A stretch of 64,000 nucleotides of DNA. Source: Syntrophotaleaceae bacterium. Its GTDB lineage: Bacteria; Desulfobacterota; Desulfuromonadia; Desulfuromonadales; Syntrophotaleaceae. The first letter of the stretch is position 1. Every line of letters starts with the position of its first letter. The notes below the pieces were generated by a model. The model ran no database searches. It had not been told where the DNA came from and worked only from the letters and a program-made list of their open reading frames with translations. The position numbers were made by a program, and so were the translations under genes. Of the stretch, positions 37,461 to 47,435 are shown piece by piece. The stretch is from contig JAWKQB010000003.1 of NCBI GenBank assembly GCA_041390365.1, positions 1,054,001 to 1,118,000 on the forward strand. Reading direction: 5' to 3'.

Positions 37461-37496
37461 GTGAAAAAGCCGGGGAGACCTCCCCGGCTTTTTCAC
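37461..37496. terminator. Bidirectional terminator between LOG gene and moaE
   Basis: A 16-bp perfect stem GTGAAAAAGCCGGGGA/TCCCCGGCTTTTTCAC with a 4-nt loop and A/T tracts on both sides. The flanking genes converge. Confidence 0.92.
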
Positions 37497-37519
37497 TTAT
37501 GCTATACGCTCATCCAGGA

Positions 37520-37903
37520 TCAACAGACCCCGATTTCCGTTTTTTTGATGGTCGACATCTTTTTCAGATGGCTGATGCCGTGCTGGCAGGCGTCAAAGGC
37601 ATCGACGCTGTTGGGGGAAGAGGTTGCCACCAGGGAGATGATTTCGCCGGACTTGAGGCAGCCCACCCGTCTGATCAGCAGCACGTCTTCCAGCTCCCAC
37701 TGTTGCAGCAGATGTTCGGCAATGGTCTGCATCTCCGTTTCCATGTCCCCGTTGCGGCGGTATTCGACGCCTTGGGTGGCTGCCTGGTTGTGGGGCGTTT
37801 CCTTGACCACGGCAAAGTGCAAAAGTACCGAACCCGCGGTGTTCCTTGCGAGCAGATCGTAAATCTTCCCGGGTTGAATCGCTTCCTCGACGACAAGAAC
37901 CAT
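37520..37903 (-). CDS. Divergent molybdopterin synthase catalytic subunit (MoaE-like)
   Basis: A 127-aa protein resembling MoaE, which with MoaD inserts the dithiolene sulfurs into precursor Z. It keeps the order RRVGCLKSGEIISLVATSS, AFDACQHGISHLKK and the two lysines (LKKMSTIKKTE) that align with E. coli Lys119 and Lys126. The His-Arg pair after the conserved serine (SAHR in E. coli) is replaced by SPNS, and it is shorter than typical MoaE. AGGAAG precedes the ATG at 37903. It may be a MoaE paralogue with changed function. A MoaD/ThiS-like gene lies 20 kb away. Confidence 0.7.
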   Translation of the reverse strand: MVLVVEEAIQPGKIYDLLARNTAGSVLLHFAVVKETPHNQAATQGVEYRRNGDMETEMQTIAEHLLQQWELEDVLLIRRVGCLKSGEIISLVATSSPNSVDAFDACQHGISHLKKMSTIKKTEIGVC

Positions 37904-38033
37904 CTGGCTTCCTTTCAGAAATGAAAACGGGTTTTGAAGCGGGCCGAAATGAAGGCTCATATTATCCACAGGGGACCGGGTGTTGCAACCACGAATCCGA
38001 CCGACCGGCAATAAGCAGGTCGAGCATAAGGTT

Positions 38034-39179
38034 TTACACGGCCGCCTTCAGCGGATAGCTGGCCAGAAAGGTGGTGCCTTCCTCCGCGCGGCTGATAAAA
38101 GAAACCTCGCCGCCTAGACGGGAGCTCAACAGGCGCAAACTGTAGGTGCCGAGACCTCGACCTTCGCCCTTGGTGGAAAAGGATCGTTGAAAAATCTGCA
38201 GCTGGACCTCGGGGGGAATGACTCCGGGGTTGTTCACCCTGAATTCCAATCGCCCGTCCACGACGCGGTATCCGGTTGTGACCGTCTCTCCAGGACAGCA
38301 GGCTTCAAGGGCGTTTTTCAGCATGTTGCCCAGGACCCGCCCGAGCAGGGTCCGGTCACTGAAGAGAGTCAACTCGGGGGTGGGTCGGATGATGGACACT
38401 ATGCGTCCTTCGGCAATGGGGTGGCGGCGGTAGATTTCCACCGTCTGGTGCAGAAACTGGTCGATGCGAATCGGTTCCGGCCGAAGCTGCAGTTCATTGT
38501 TTTCTGCGGCCGACAGGATGCGCTGGGTCTCGATTTCATCGATGGTCTGTTCGGCCGCGACTTTTATCAGGCCGTAGATCGCTTCCCTGTCCTCCGACCT
38601 GTAGGACTGCAAAAGTTCGGCAAAGCCGCGGATGCTGCCGACCACGTTGAGGATATCGTGAAAAAACAGTCGCTCCAGAACCCGCCGCCGCTTCTGGTGG
38701 CTGATGTCGCTGATGGCCAGCACCGTGAAGGTCTCGCCCGAGTGGATCAACGGCGTGGCCCAGACCTGCAGATCGAGGCACTCCTGCTGCCCGTTCACCA
38801 TGCGGGTTACCCGGCACTCTCGAACTTCCTGCCGACCCTGCAGCCCGCCCAGAACGGCCAGCACCGCCCCGCAGGTGCTGCACGCTTCGGCAGTGCCGCA
38901 GCCGCCCGGGGCCGCGGCAGCATGCAGGCAGTTCAGGGCTTCTCCCGGGCGCAGGCCGTGCACCAGGTTTTTGTCCCCGGAGGCGATAAGGTCCACCAGG
39001 GTCTGGTTGGCGTAGACGATCTGGCGATGGCGGTTCAGAATCATCAACAGGGAGGGAACGGCGTCGAGCAGCTTCCGGGTCAGGGATGCATCGGCGAAAA
39101 ATTCGATCTGTTGCCTCAGTGTTTCGAAGGGAACACGATCGGCAGGGGCAAAAAAGGTTAAAGGTTCCGATGTCGGCAT
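38034..39179 (-). CDS. Soluble PAS sensor histidine kinase with four-cysteine motif (copy 1)
   Basis: A 381-aa cytoplasmic kinase without transmembrane segments. A PAS domain (about 35-160) holds four cysteines, Cys84, Cys94, Cys100 and Cys103, in GGCGTAEACSTCG, suggesting a metal or Fe-S site or redox sensing. The phospho-acceptor is His174 in FFHDILN. The C-terminal HATPase has N box LKNALEACCPG and G box GRGLGTYSLRLL. No response regulator is adjacent. It is a tandem paralogue of the next upstream gene, 37 bp away. The ATG at 39179 is used; an upstream extension overlaps the neighbour and is not protein-like. Confidence 0.87.
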   Translation of the reverse strand: MPTSEPLTFFAPADRVPFETLRQQIEFFADASLTRKLLDAVPSLLMILNRHRQIVYANQTLVDLIASGDKNLVHGLRPGEALNCLHAAAAPGGCGTAEACSTCGAVLAVLGGLQGRQEVRECRVTRMVNGQQECLDLQVWATPLIHSGETFTVLAISDISHQKRRRVLERLFFHDILNVVGSIRGFAELLQSYRSEDREAIYGLIKVAAEQTIDEIETQRILSAAENNELQLRPEPIRIDQFLHQTVEIYRRHPIAEGRIVSIIRPTPELTLFSDRTLLGRVLGNMLKNALEACCPGETVTTGYRVVDGRLEFRVNNPGVIPPEVQLQIFQRSFSTKGEGRGLGTYSLRLLSSRLGGEVSFISRAEEGTTFLASYPLKAAV

Positions 39180-39216
39180 GGCTACGGTGTCCTTTTTTTC
39201 GATATGATTCCGGCGA

Positions 39217-40368
39217 CTATTCCGTAGCCGAAGACAGGGGATGAAGGATGGTGAACAGCGTCCCTTTGCCGATGCTGCTGGTGAAGGAGACCTGAATTCC
39301 CATGTGATTGCCGAGCAGCCGCAGACTGTAGGTGCCGAGGCCGCGCCCGGGGCCTTTGGTGGAAAACGAGCGCTGAAAGATTCGCAACTGGACCGGATGC
39401 GGGATGTGACCGGGATTGTGAATGTTGAAGCGCACCTGATCACCGACAATGTCGCTGCCGACGGTGACGGTTTCTCCCGGGGAACAGGCCTCAAGAGCGT
39501 TTTTGATGGCGTTCCCCAGCACCCGGCGCAGAAGGGTTCTGTCGCTGACCAGGATCAGTTCCGGGCTGCGGTCGTCCAGGTGCAGATGTTTCCCCCGGGC
39601 CGCCTCGTGCTGACGATAGAAGCCGACGGTCGTTTCCAGAAAATCCCCCAGGATCAGCGGTTCCGACCGCACCTGGAGTTCCTGGTTCTCTGCTTCCGAC
39701 AGCAGCCGCTGGGTCTCGATCTCCTCGATGGTCTGGTCGGCAGCGGCCCTGATCAGGGCATAGATCTCCTCCGGATTGGGCGGATCGTGTTGCAGGAGAT
39801 ATTCAGCAAAGCCGCGGATACCGCCGGCGACATTCAGGATGTCGTGAAAAAAAATTCGTTCCAGGACCCGGCGCCTTTTTTCATGGCTGATGTCGGTAAC
39901 GGCGAAAATGACGAAAGTTTCTCCATCGATGGTGAGAGGAGACGTGTTCACCCGCAGTTCGAGGGACTCGGGCAGAATTTCTTCGCGACTTCGGGAAACG
40001 CAGCACTCGCTTTCGTTCTGTCGGCCGCCAAGGCTGCAGAGAGTGGCCAGGATCGCTCCGCAGCTTTTGCAGGCCTCTGAGGTTCCGCAGCCTCCGGGCG
40101 TGTTGACAGACTGGTGGCAGTCGAGCACTTCTCCCGGACGACGGCCGTAGACCTCGCTTGCATCGGCGGCCGCCATATCCAGCAGACCTTTGTTTGCATA
40201 GACGATCTGCTGATGGGTATTGAGAACCATTAACGGGGTCGGGACGGCGTCGAGCAGGGTGCGATTCAGGGCGCCATCGGCAAACAGTGCAATCTGCCGT
40301 TTCAGATCCCAGGCTGTTGCCCGCTGATAGGAACAGGGGTTTTTGTCAAAACTTTGAGGGTCGGGCAT
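39217..40368 (-). CDS. Soluble PAS sensor histidine kinase with four-cysteine motif (copy 2)
   Basis: A 383-aa paralogue of the adjacent kinase with the same domain order. The PAS cysteines are at identical positions (Cys84, Cys94, Cys100, Cys103; GGCGTSEACKSCG), with extra cysteines at 111, 122 and 123. The phospho-acceptor is His175 in FFHDILNVAGG, and the ATPase has IKNALEACSPG and GRGLGTYSLRLL. It lies first in the minus-strand pair, so the two are probably co-transcribed. The pair looks like a gene duplication. Signal and partner regulator are unknown. Confidence 0.87.
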   Translation of the reverse strand: MPDPQSFDKNPCSYQRATAWDLKRQIALFADGALNRTLLDAVPTPLMVLNTHQQIVYANKGLLDMAAADASEVYGRRPGEVLDCHQSVNTPGGCGTSEACKSCGAILATLCSLGGRQNESECCVSRSREEILPESLELRVNTSPLTIDGETFVIFAVTDISHEKRRRVLERIFFHDILNVAGGIRGFAEYLLQHDPPNPEEIYALIRAAADQTIEEIETQRLLSEAENQELQVRSEPLILGDFLETTVGFYRQHEAARGKHLHLDDRSPELILVSDRTLLRRVLGNAIKNALEACSPGETVTVGSDIVGDQVRFNIHNPGHIPHPVQLRIFQRSFSTKGPGRGLGTYSLRLLGNHMGIQVSFTSSIGKGTLFTILHPLSSATE

Positions 40369-40486
40369 TGTGCAATGATCCGTAATCTGCTTTTCTATCT
40401 TAAATACTGTAGTTGGGCTCCCGATGTCAACGCTGGGGGAAAGAGATGTTTTTCTCTCGGGTGTGAGGCCGGACTGCCGATGTTTC

Positions 40487-40516
40487 TTGCCGGGAGGGCA
40501 GGATCAGGCATATAAT
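40487..40516 (+). promoter_or_regulatory. Sigma-70 promoter of the S1-domain gene
   Basis: TTGCCG (40487-40492), 18-nt spacer, perfect TATAAT (40511-40516), about 35 nt before the start codon region. Confidence 0.6.
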
Positions 40517-40557
40517 CGGGGACAAACAAATAAATCCGAATCTTGACGAGGCGTTAC

Positions 40558-41775
<1,218 letters not shown>

Positions 41776-41779
41776 GCGG

Positions 41780-41830
41780 ATTGCATCAACACGGCCCCCT
41801 GGCATAAACGGGGGCCGTTGTTGATGCAAT
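41780..41830. terminator. Long hairpin between convergent S1 and slyD genes
   Basis: A 20-bp stem with one bulge (41781-41799 with 41810-41830) around a 10-nt loop. T runs are weak on both strands, so termination strength is uncertain. Confidence 0.6.
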
Positions 41831-41838
41831 TTGATCCC

Positions 41839-42288
41839 TTACAGAATTTCCACCAGTTCGATCTCGTAATGCAGGTCCTCGCCGGCCAGGGGATGGTTGG
41901 CATCGAAAGTCACCTCATTATCGTTGACCTCTATCACCATAGCCACCATGTTTTCCCCCTCCTCATCGGTGAGTTCGACCTCCTGGCCGACTTCCGGAAG
42001 AGATTCCGCGGGCAACTGATCCCGTCCGACGCTGAAAACGTTTTCATCATCATAGGGACCGAAGGCATTTTCGACCGGAATGGTGATCGTTTTTTTTTCT
42101 CCTGGGGACATTCCGATCAGGGCCTCCTCGATTTCGTCGAAAATCTCTTCGTCGCCAATGACCAATTCGTAGGGACCCGACTCTTCCTCGGTTTCGGGAT
42201 CAATGGCGGTCGAATCGAAAACCGTACCATCCTGCAGGGTGCCGGTAAGATGGACCCTTACCCGATCGCCTTGTTTTGCCTGTGCCAT
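41839..42288 (-). CDS. slyD: FKBP-type peptidyl-prolyl isomerase, SlyD family
   Basis: A 149-aa isomerase and chaperone. The FKBP fold is interrupted by the IF (flap) chaperone domain as in SlyD/FkpB: VRVHLTGTLQDGTVFDST, then YELVIGDEEIFDEIEEALIGMSPGEKKTITIP, the insert FGPYDDENVFSVGRDQLP, and FDANHPLAGEDLHYEIELVEI. The histidine-rich nickel-binding tail of E. coli SlyD is absent. It is probably cytoplasmic. Confidence 0.9.
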   Translation of the reverse strand: MAQAKQGDRVRVHLTGTLQDGTVFDSTAIDPETEEESGPYELVIGDEEIFDEIEEALIGMSPGEKKTITIPVENAFGPYDDENVFSVGRDQLPAESLPEVGQEVELTDEEGENMVAMVIEVNDNEVTFDANHPLAGEDLHYEIELVEIL

Positions 42289-42319
42289 GAGATTTATCCT
42301 TTTTAGGTTGGAGTTTCGT

Positions 42320-42568
42320 TCAACTGCTCAGGTTGTCGTTCTTTATTAAATCGGGTCTGTCGGCGACATAGCTGAATCGCGGCCGTTCCTGCCCCTCTTT
42401 TCCCACGGTGTCGAAGAACATCTTCGCCGGCCTGATCCAGGTTCCCTTGTCCCCATTAAGGGGCCGGTAAACCACGAACCATTCTTCCGTTTCACTGTGC
42501 CGGGCCAGATCGATGACTTCGTAGTAGCTGCCTTTGAAGTGGCGGTAAACGCCTTTTTTAATATCCAT
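42320..42568 (-). CDS. DUF1653 family protein
   Basis: An 82-aa cytoplasmic protein with the DUF1653 pattern GVYRHFKGSYYEVIDLARHSET, then VVYRPLNGDKGTWIRPAKMFFD. The fold is a small beta barrel and its function is unknown. It lies between purB and slyD on the same strand, 31 bp from slyD, and may be co-transcribed with it. Confidence 0.85.
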   Translation of the reverse strand: MDIKKGVYRHFKGSYYEVIDLARHSETEEWFVVYRPLNGDKGTWIRPAKMFFDTVGKEGQERPRFSYVADRPDLIKNDNLSS

Positions 42569-42620
42569 CGCTCATCACTTATTCAATGAGTGTAACAGGT
42601 TGCAAAATGTTTTCCTGAGA

Positions 42621-42657
42621 AGCGAAAAAGGGACCGCCGGCGCGATCCCTCTTTCGC
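42621..42657 (-). terminator. Intrinsic terminator after purB
   Basis: Nested stem on the minus strand: GCGAAA/TTTCGC outside and AGGGA/TCCCT with GCC/GGC inside, with a T tract within the descending arm. Confidence 0.65.
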
Positions 42658-42675
42658 CAAGCGGCTCCGGATAGT

Positions 42676-44031
42676 TTAATCCAGCAGGTCGACGATTTTC
42701 GGTGCCATGCCGGTGTAGCTTGCCGGAGTCAGGGCGAGCAGCCGGTCCTTGTCCTCGCGGGACAGGTCGAGGGACTCGACGAAGGCGCGGATCGTCTCCC
42801 GGTCGATGGCCTGGCCCCGGGTCAGGTCCTTGAGCTTTTCGTAAGGCTTTTCGATGCCGGCCTTGCGCATCACCGTCTGGATCGGTTCGGCCAGCACCTC
42901 CCAGGCATTGTCCAGATCGGCGGCCAGTTTTCCTTCGTTCAGCTTCAGCTTGCCAAGGCCTTTGAGGGTCGCGCGGTAGGCGATCATGCTGTAACCAAAG
43001 CCGACCCCCATGTTGCGCAGCACAGTCGAGTCGGTCAGGTCCCGCTGTAAACGGGAAATCGGCAGCTTGGCCGACAGGTGGCCGAAGATGGCGTTGGCCA
43101 GTCCGCAGTTGCCTTCCGAGTTTTCGAAGTCGATGGGATTGACCTTGTGCGGCATGGTCGAGGAGCCAACCTCGCCGGCCACGGTCTTCTGGCCGAAGTA
43201 GGCCATGGAGATGTAGGTCCAGATGTCCCGGTCGAGGTCGATGAGTATGGTGTTCCAGCGCGCGATGGCGTCGAACAGTTCGGCCATGTAGTCGTGGGGT
43301 TCGATCTGGGTGGTGAAAAGATTCTGCTTCAGCCCCAGTTCCTTCTCGATCACTCCCTTGGCCAGCCGCGGCCAGTCCACTTCCGGATAGGCCGACAGAT
43401 GGGCGTTGAAATTGCCCACCGCGCCGTTCAGTTTGCCGAGGATTTCCACCTGGGCAATATTGCGGCTCTGCTTCTGCAACCGCGCGGAAAAAACCGCCAG
43501 TTCCTTGCCAAGGGTGGTCGGCGAAGCGGTCTGGCCGTGGGTGCGGGCCAGCATCGGTACGTCCCTGAAATCCTCCGCCAGCTTTTTGAGATGATCGACG
43601 ATCTCCTGCTGCAGCGGCGTCAGCGCCGCCAGGCCGTCCTTGAGCATCAGCGCGTGAGAGAGGTTGTTGATGTCCTCAGAGGTGCAGGCGAAGTGCAGAA
43701 ACTCCGAAATTTCCTCCAGCGAGGTGCCGGCGATCTTCTCCTTGAGGTAGTATTCCACCGCCTTCACGTCATGGTTGGTCACCGCCTCGATCTTCTTGAC
43801 CTTCTCCGCTTCTTCGGGAGTGAAATCGGCAACGATGGCACGCAGAACCTTCTCCTCCTCCTCCGTCACCGCCCGGCACTCGGAAATTCCGGGCTCGGCA
43901 CTCAGCGCCAGAAGCCACAGCACCTCGACCTTCACCCGGTTGCGCAGCAGGGCGTACTCGGAAAAGCATTCGACCAGTTCCGTCACCTTCGATGCATAAC
44001 GCCCGTCCAGCGGGCTGACAGCCGTAATCAT
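42676..44031 (-). CDS. purB: Adenylosuccinate lyase
   Basis: PurB acts twice in purine synthesis, releasing fumarate from SAICAR and from adenylosuccinate. The 451-aa protein is of the E. coli type, with TSEDINNLSHAL, ARTHGQTASPTTLGKE and the superfamily signature GSSTMPHKVNPIDFENSEGN. The catalytic serine lies in this mobile loop and the catalytic histidine in ARTHGQ. Length and order agree with the family (about 450). It is followed by a terminator and stands alone from the next minus-strand gene, trmO. Confidence 0.97.
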   Translation of the reverse strand: MITAVSPLDGRYASKVTELVECFSEYALLRNRVKVEVLWLLALSAEPGISECRAVTEEEEKVLRAIVADFTPEEAEKVKKIEAVTNHDVKAVEYYLKEKIAGTSLEEISEFLHFACTSEDINNLSHALMLKDGLAALTPLQQEIVDHLKKLAEDFRDVPMLARTHGQTASPTTLGKELAVFSARLQKQSRNIAQVEILGKLNGAVGNFNAHLSAYPEVDWPRLAKGVIEKELGLKQNLFTTQIEPHDYMAELFDAIARWNTILIDLDRDIWTYISMAYFGQKTVAGEVGSSTMPHKVNPIDFENSEGNCGLANAIFGHLSAKLPISRLQRDLTDSTVLRNMGVGFGYSMIAYRATLKGLGKLKLNEGKLAADLDNAWEVLAEPIQTVMRKAGIEKPYEKLKDLTRGQAIDRETIRAFVESLDLSREDKDRLLALTPASYTGMAPKIVDLLD

Positions 44032-44162
44032 GGCAATCTCCTTCCGGTTTTGAACAAACCGTCACTATAGACGGAGCCGTGCATTTCTGCAATGTTTTCC
44101 TGGTTTTTTTGGAGAAACAGGACACGGTTCTTCCATGCATGTTTGTCCTGAAATTCGGAACC

Positions 44163-44687
44163 CTACCTGCTTTTGGGCCTGCGAGGTCCTGGCGCGGAAT
44201 GACGTCCCAGCTTTTCGTCCAGATCGTCGATCCAGCCGGCCTTGGCGTCGGGGAAGGCGTCCGCGTAGGGGACGTAGGGTTTGATATCCAGCACAGGGGT
44301 GCCATCCAGGAGGTCCACGCCGCGAAGGTGCAGCGTCCTGCCTTCGATTTTGGCCAATTCCACCGCCGAAAGGCCGATGGAGTTGGGACGATGAGGGGAG
44401 CGGGTGGCCAGAACGCCCCGCTTCGGTCCACCCCGGGGCGGCTTGACGCTGCTTCTCCAGCCTTCACTCCGATGAAAGGCGAAGATGAGCCAAAGCCGCT
44501 CGAAACCGCCCAGATCCTGAAGGACTTTCTCGTCCAGCCAATCCTGAAGCTCAAGAGTGGCCAGCGCGAACTCTCCGGTTTCCGTGCCTTCCGCCACTGT
44601 GCTTTGATGGGGTGCATCGATACGCCGGGTATAGGGGGAGCGCAGGATGCCGATGGGGCGATAGGTGAAACAGCATTCTTGGGTCAT
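44163..44687 (-). CDS. trmO: tRNA (t6A37) N6-methyltransferase TrmO (TsaA)
   Basis: TrmO methylates threonylcarbamoyladenosine at tRNA position 37 with SAM. The 174-aa protein has the single-sheet beta-barrel pattern: PIGILRSPYTRRIDAPHQ at the start, LWLIFAFHRSEGWR, the signature GVLATRSPHRPNSIGLSAVEL, and DLLDGTPVLDIKPYVPYAD. ATG 44687 gives the family start; open reading continues upstream 68 codons without similarity. No good ribosome site is seen. Confidence 0.88.
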   Translation of the reverse strand: MTQECCFTYRPIGILRSPYTRRIDAPHQSTVAEGTETGEFALATLELQDWLDEKVLQDLGGFERLWLIFAFHRSEGWRSSVKPPRGGPKRGVLATRSPHRPNSIGLSAVELAKIEGRTLHLRGVDLLDGTPVLDIKPYVPYADAFPDAKAGWIDDLDEKLGRHSAPGPRRPKSR

Positions 44688-44973
44688 GTCATGACATTCA
44701 ACGGCAAACAGGCCACGGCTCGATCGTTGTCGTGCCGTTTGAAAATGAGCGGGTACCGCCTGCTCGAGCAGTCCCGGGAATGGCGGAGATGCTAGCGCAA
44801 GCGAAGGGTGGTGGCAATGAAAAATATGGAAAAGGTTCCCGTTGTTTAGGTGGCGGTTTCCTGCGGCGTTTTCTTGGTTCATCGATTCCAACAGGATATT
44901 TGTTTGATGTTGATTTATCTAATTAGGGAAAGGTAAAGTATGAAACATTTCGAGCTGAACAATAGGGGGAGTC

Positions 44974-45588
44974 TTGCAAAGAGTTCTTACATTTTTCGCA
45001 CTTGTTCTTTTCGCACTTTCCGGCTGCGGGACCTCGTCCGCGGATCAGCTTCGGGATGGCGATATCATCTTCCACACGTCCCGCTCGTCCCAAAGTGCTG
45101 TCATTCAAGAGGCCACCCACTCCAGGTATAGCCATATGGGGATTATTTTTCACCGCAACGGCGAGCCGTACGTGTTTGAGGCTGTCCAGACCGTCCGTTA
45201 CACTCCGCTGAAGCAATGGATTGCGCGAGGCCAGGATGGCCACTATGTCGTGAAGGGACTGCGCGAGGCCAGGCGCATATTGACTCCCGATGCAATCTCA
45301 AAGCTTCGCCAGGCCGCAGACAAGTTCCAGGGGAAATCCTACGACCTCACCTTCGAGTGGTCCGACGATCGTATCTACTGCTCGGAACTCGTCTGGAAAA
45401 TATATGACCGCGGCGTTGGCGTCCGCATCGGCAACTTGCAGAAGCTCCGGGATTTTGATCTGACCGACGTCGCCGTAAAGGCGAAGATGAAAGAGCGATA
45501 TGGAAATCACGTTCCCATGGAAGAGACGGTCATATCCCCGGGGGAGATGTTTTCCTCCCAACTTTTGACGATAGCTGCAAAACATTGA
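44974..45588 (+). CDS. YiiX-type permuted NlpC/P60 lipoprotein
   Basis: A 204-aa protein of the YiiX/YebB-like, circularly permuted papain-like family. It has a lipoprotein signal (lipobox LSGC, Cys18), the histidine motif RYSHMGII near residue 53, and the cysteine motif IYCSELVW near residue 132. The family includes amidases or peptidases acting on peptidoglycan or lipids. A TTG start is used after GGGGGA. It begins a run of accessory genes with lower conservation. Confidence 0.78.
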   Translation: MQRVLTFFALVLFALSGCGTSSADQLRDGDIIFHTSRSSQSAVIQEATHSRYSHMGIIFHRNGEPYVFEAVQTVRYTPLKQWIARGQDGHYVVKGLREARRILTPDAISKLRQAADKFQGKSYDLTFEWSDDRIYCSELVWKIYDRGVGVRIGNLQKLRDFDLTDVAVKAKMKERYGNHVPMEETVISPGEMFSSQLLTIAAKH

Positions 45589-45645
45589 AAGGGACCAGGG
45601 ACGTTTCTGGCAGAGAGCAGGTTCAATATCAAAGGGGGAGGCACC

Positions 45646-46083
45646 ATGATAGGAGCCATTATCGCAAAGAAAAAAGTTAGAGCGGGCCTGGAAGCGCTGA
45701 ACCGGCGCGATGTTTCCACGTTTTTATCGTCCTGGGCGGACAATGCTGTCTGGCATTATCCGGGCGATTTGCCGGTCGGCGGCAGATTCGTCGGCAAGCA
45801 GGCCATCAGGGGCTGGTTCGAGAACCTGATGCGGCAGATGCCCCAGTTGAAGTTTACCGTACACAGCGTCAGCGTTTCGAACGTGTTCGATCTGATCGGC
45901 AACAATGTGGCAGCAGCTCACTGGGAGGTGGATTTCACCAACAGGGACGGCCATCGTTTGCAATACAAAGGGGTGGCGGTCCTCACGATTAAAGGTGGAA
46001 AGGTCGTCGAGGGAGCGGATTTCCTGTTCGCCATGAACGAGCAGATCGGGCGCCTGTGGGGCGATTCGAAGCCTACGCCGTAA
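45646..46083 (+). CDS. Nuclear transport factor 2-like (SnoaL) protein
   Basis: A 145-aa protein with the NTF2-like cone fold pattern: an N-terminal helix (LEALNRRDVSTFLSSWADNAVWHYPG), a short helix GWFENLMRQMPQ, and beta strands ending in VLTIKGGKVVEGADFLFAM. Such proteins are isomerases, hydrolases or binding proteins; no catalytic residue is clear here. It has no signal peptide. A GGGGGAGG precedes the ATG. Confidence 0.75.
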   Translation: MIGAIIAKKKVRAGLEALNRRDVSTFLSSWADNAVWHYPGDLPVGGRFVGKQAIRGWFENLMRQMPQLKFTVHSVSVSNVFDLIGNNVAAAHWEVDFTNRDGHRLQYKGVAVLTIKGGKVVEGADFLFAMNEQIGRLWGDSKPTP

Positions 46084-46169
46084 TATGAGACCGGGCGGTT
46101 TTTGTTCGAGGCCAAGGGGAAATCGAATTGAATGTCTTCCCGGTTCGCATCGAAAAGGAGTCATTGCGG

Positions 46170-47411
46170 ATGCAAGCAGCACAAGGGATTATCGGAGGGT
46201 TGTATATTCTGGCCAGTATCGTTCTCATCATCCTGGCCGCAACTCGCAGAAATTTCCCCGGCAAGACCTGGTTTATCGCCTTTCTGGCAGTGGGTCTTGC
46301 CACTCGCCTGGCCTGGCAGATTCCGGCCCTGATTCTGAGGTTCGACCTGAGCCTCGACATACGGCGGTTCTATGAAGGCTGGGGAGTCGCGATGAACCTT
46401 GTCGGTCTCGGCGGCTTTTGCCTTCTGATTCCGTTCTTTTTTGCCGTAGCAACCCCATCACAATTGCCTGCCGCCTGTACCGCGACCGATGTGACGCATC
46501 AAACTCCTCTCGCCGGAGACACGGAAAATCCCCTTTTTGGAATCGGCGGCTGGTTGAAGTTTTTCGTGGTCGTCAATATGTACATCGCCCCCGTACTGTT
46601 CGGACTTCAGCAGATTTTCGCGTTCGTCGGCTTCGGCATGCTGGCCGGGGACTATCCGGGCCTCGTTGTTGTCGGTTTGATTGAAACGGCTGTCGGGATC
46701 TTTTTCGTCGTCAAGTGGATTATGATTGCGCGCCGTCTCCGCGATATGGTGCCCGGCGTGGTCCAGGAAGCCAAGAGATGGCTGCTGATTACGCTGACGT
46801 GGAATGTTCTCAGCACGCCACTCGTCTTCCTGTCGGGGGTGGATGCCGAAGCGGTGATGGTTGGGGCTATGAAGGGGCTAATCACCGGAGTCATCAGTTT
46901 TGCGATCTGGTACTCGTATTTCAACGTCTCGAAGCGGGTCAAGGTAACCTACGGGGTTTATAATATCACCCAAACAATTGGAGCCTCCATGAAACATTCA
47001 ATTCTTTGTATCTTGATTTTCTCCCTTTTCCTGTGCTCACCCCTTGCCTTGGCGCAGAATTCCGAAAAGGAAACGGCTGCCATCGCCGCAGCAGAAGAAT
47101 GGCTCGCTATTGTCGACTCGGGCCATTACGGACAAAGCTGGAAGCAGGCGGCCGATTACCTGAAAAGTTCCGTAACCAAGGAAAAGTTTCGGGACAGCCT
47201 GAAGGCAGTCAGGACGCCGCTGGGCGGAGTCAGATCCCGAAAGATCCAGAGCGCCGTACCCATGACCTCTTTGCCCGGCGCCCCCGACGGTAACTATGTC
47301 GTCATCCAATTCGAAACATCCTTCGAAAACAAGACATCGGCCGTTGAAACCGTAACCCCCATGCTGGAGAAAAATGGCCGCTGGCGGGTATCAGGTTACT
47401 ACATCAGGTAG
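46170..47411 (+). CDS. DUF2569-like membrane domain fused to a DUF4019-like secreted domain
   Basis: A 413-aa reading frame (ATG 46170 after AAAAGGAG) that joins two proteins normally separate. Residues 1-275 form a membrane protein with about seven hydrophobic segments, resembling DUF2569. Residues from 274 begin MKHSILCILIFSLFLCSPLALAQ, a full signal peptide, and continue into a DUF4019-like domain (AAEEWLAIVDSGHYGQSW). An internal ATG at 46989 has GGAG upstream, so the second part may be made separately as a 140-aa secreted protein. A shorter remnant of a second copy is found at 49709-49863. Confidence 0.7.
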   Translation: MQAAQGIIGGLYILASIVLIILAATRRNFPGKTWFIAFLAVGLATRLAWQIPALILRFDLSLDIRRFYEGWGVAMNLVGLGGFCLLIPFFFAVATPSQLPAACTATDVTHQTPLAGDTENPLFGIGGWLKFFVVVNMYIAPVLFGLQQIFAFVGFGMLAGDYPGLVVVGLIETAVGIFFVVKWIMIARRLRDMVPGVVQEAKRWLLITLTWNVLSTPLVFLSGVDAEAVMVGAMKGLITGVISFAIWYSYFNVSKRVKVTYGVYNITQTIGASMKHSILCILIFSLFLCSPLALAQNSEKETAAIAAAEEWLAIVDSGHYGQSWKQAADYLKSSVTKEKFRDSLKAVRTPLGGVRSRKIQSAVPMTSLPGAPDGNYVVIQFETSFENKTSAVETVTPMLEKNGRWRVSGYYIR

Positions 47412-47435
47412 AACTGTTGTCTGGAGGACGGTTCT

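Noticed and set aside
38034..39494. Upstream extension of kinase copy 1 to 486 aa
   Set aside because: The extra 105 residues are antiframe sequence of the neighbouring kinase gene; the ATG at 39179 starts the conserved protein.
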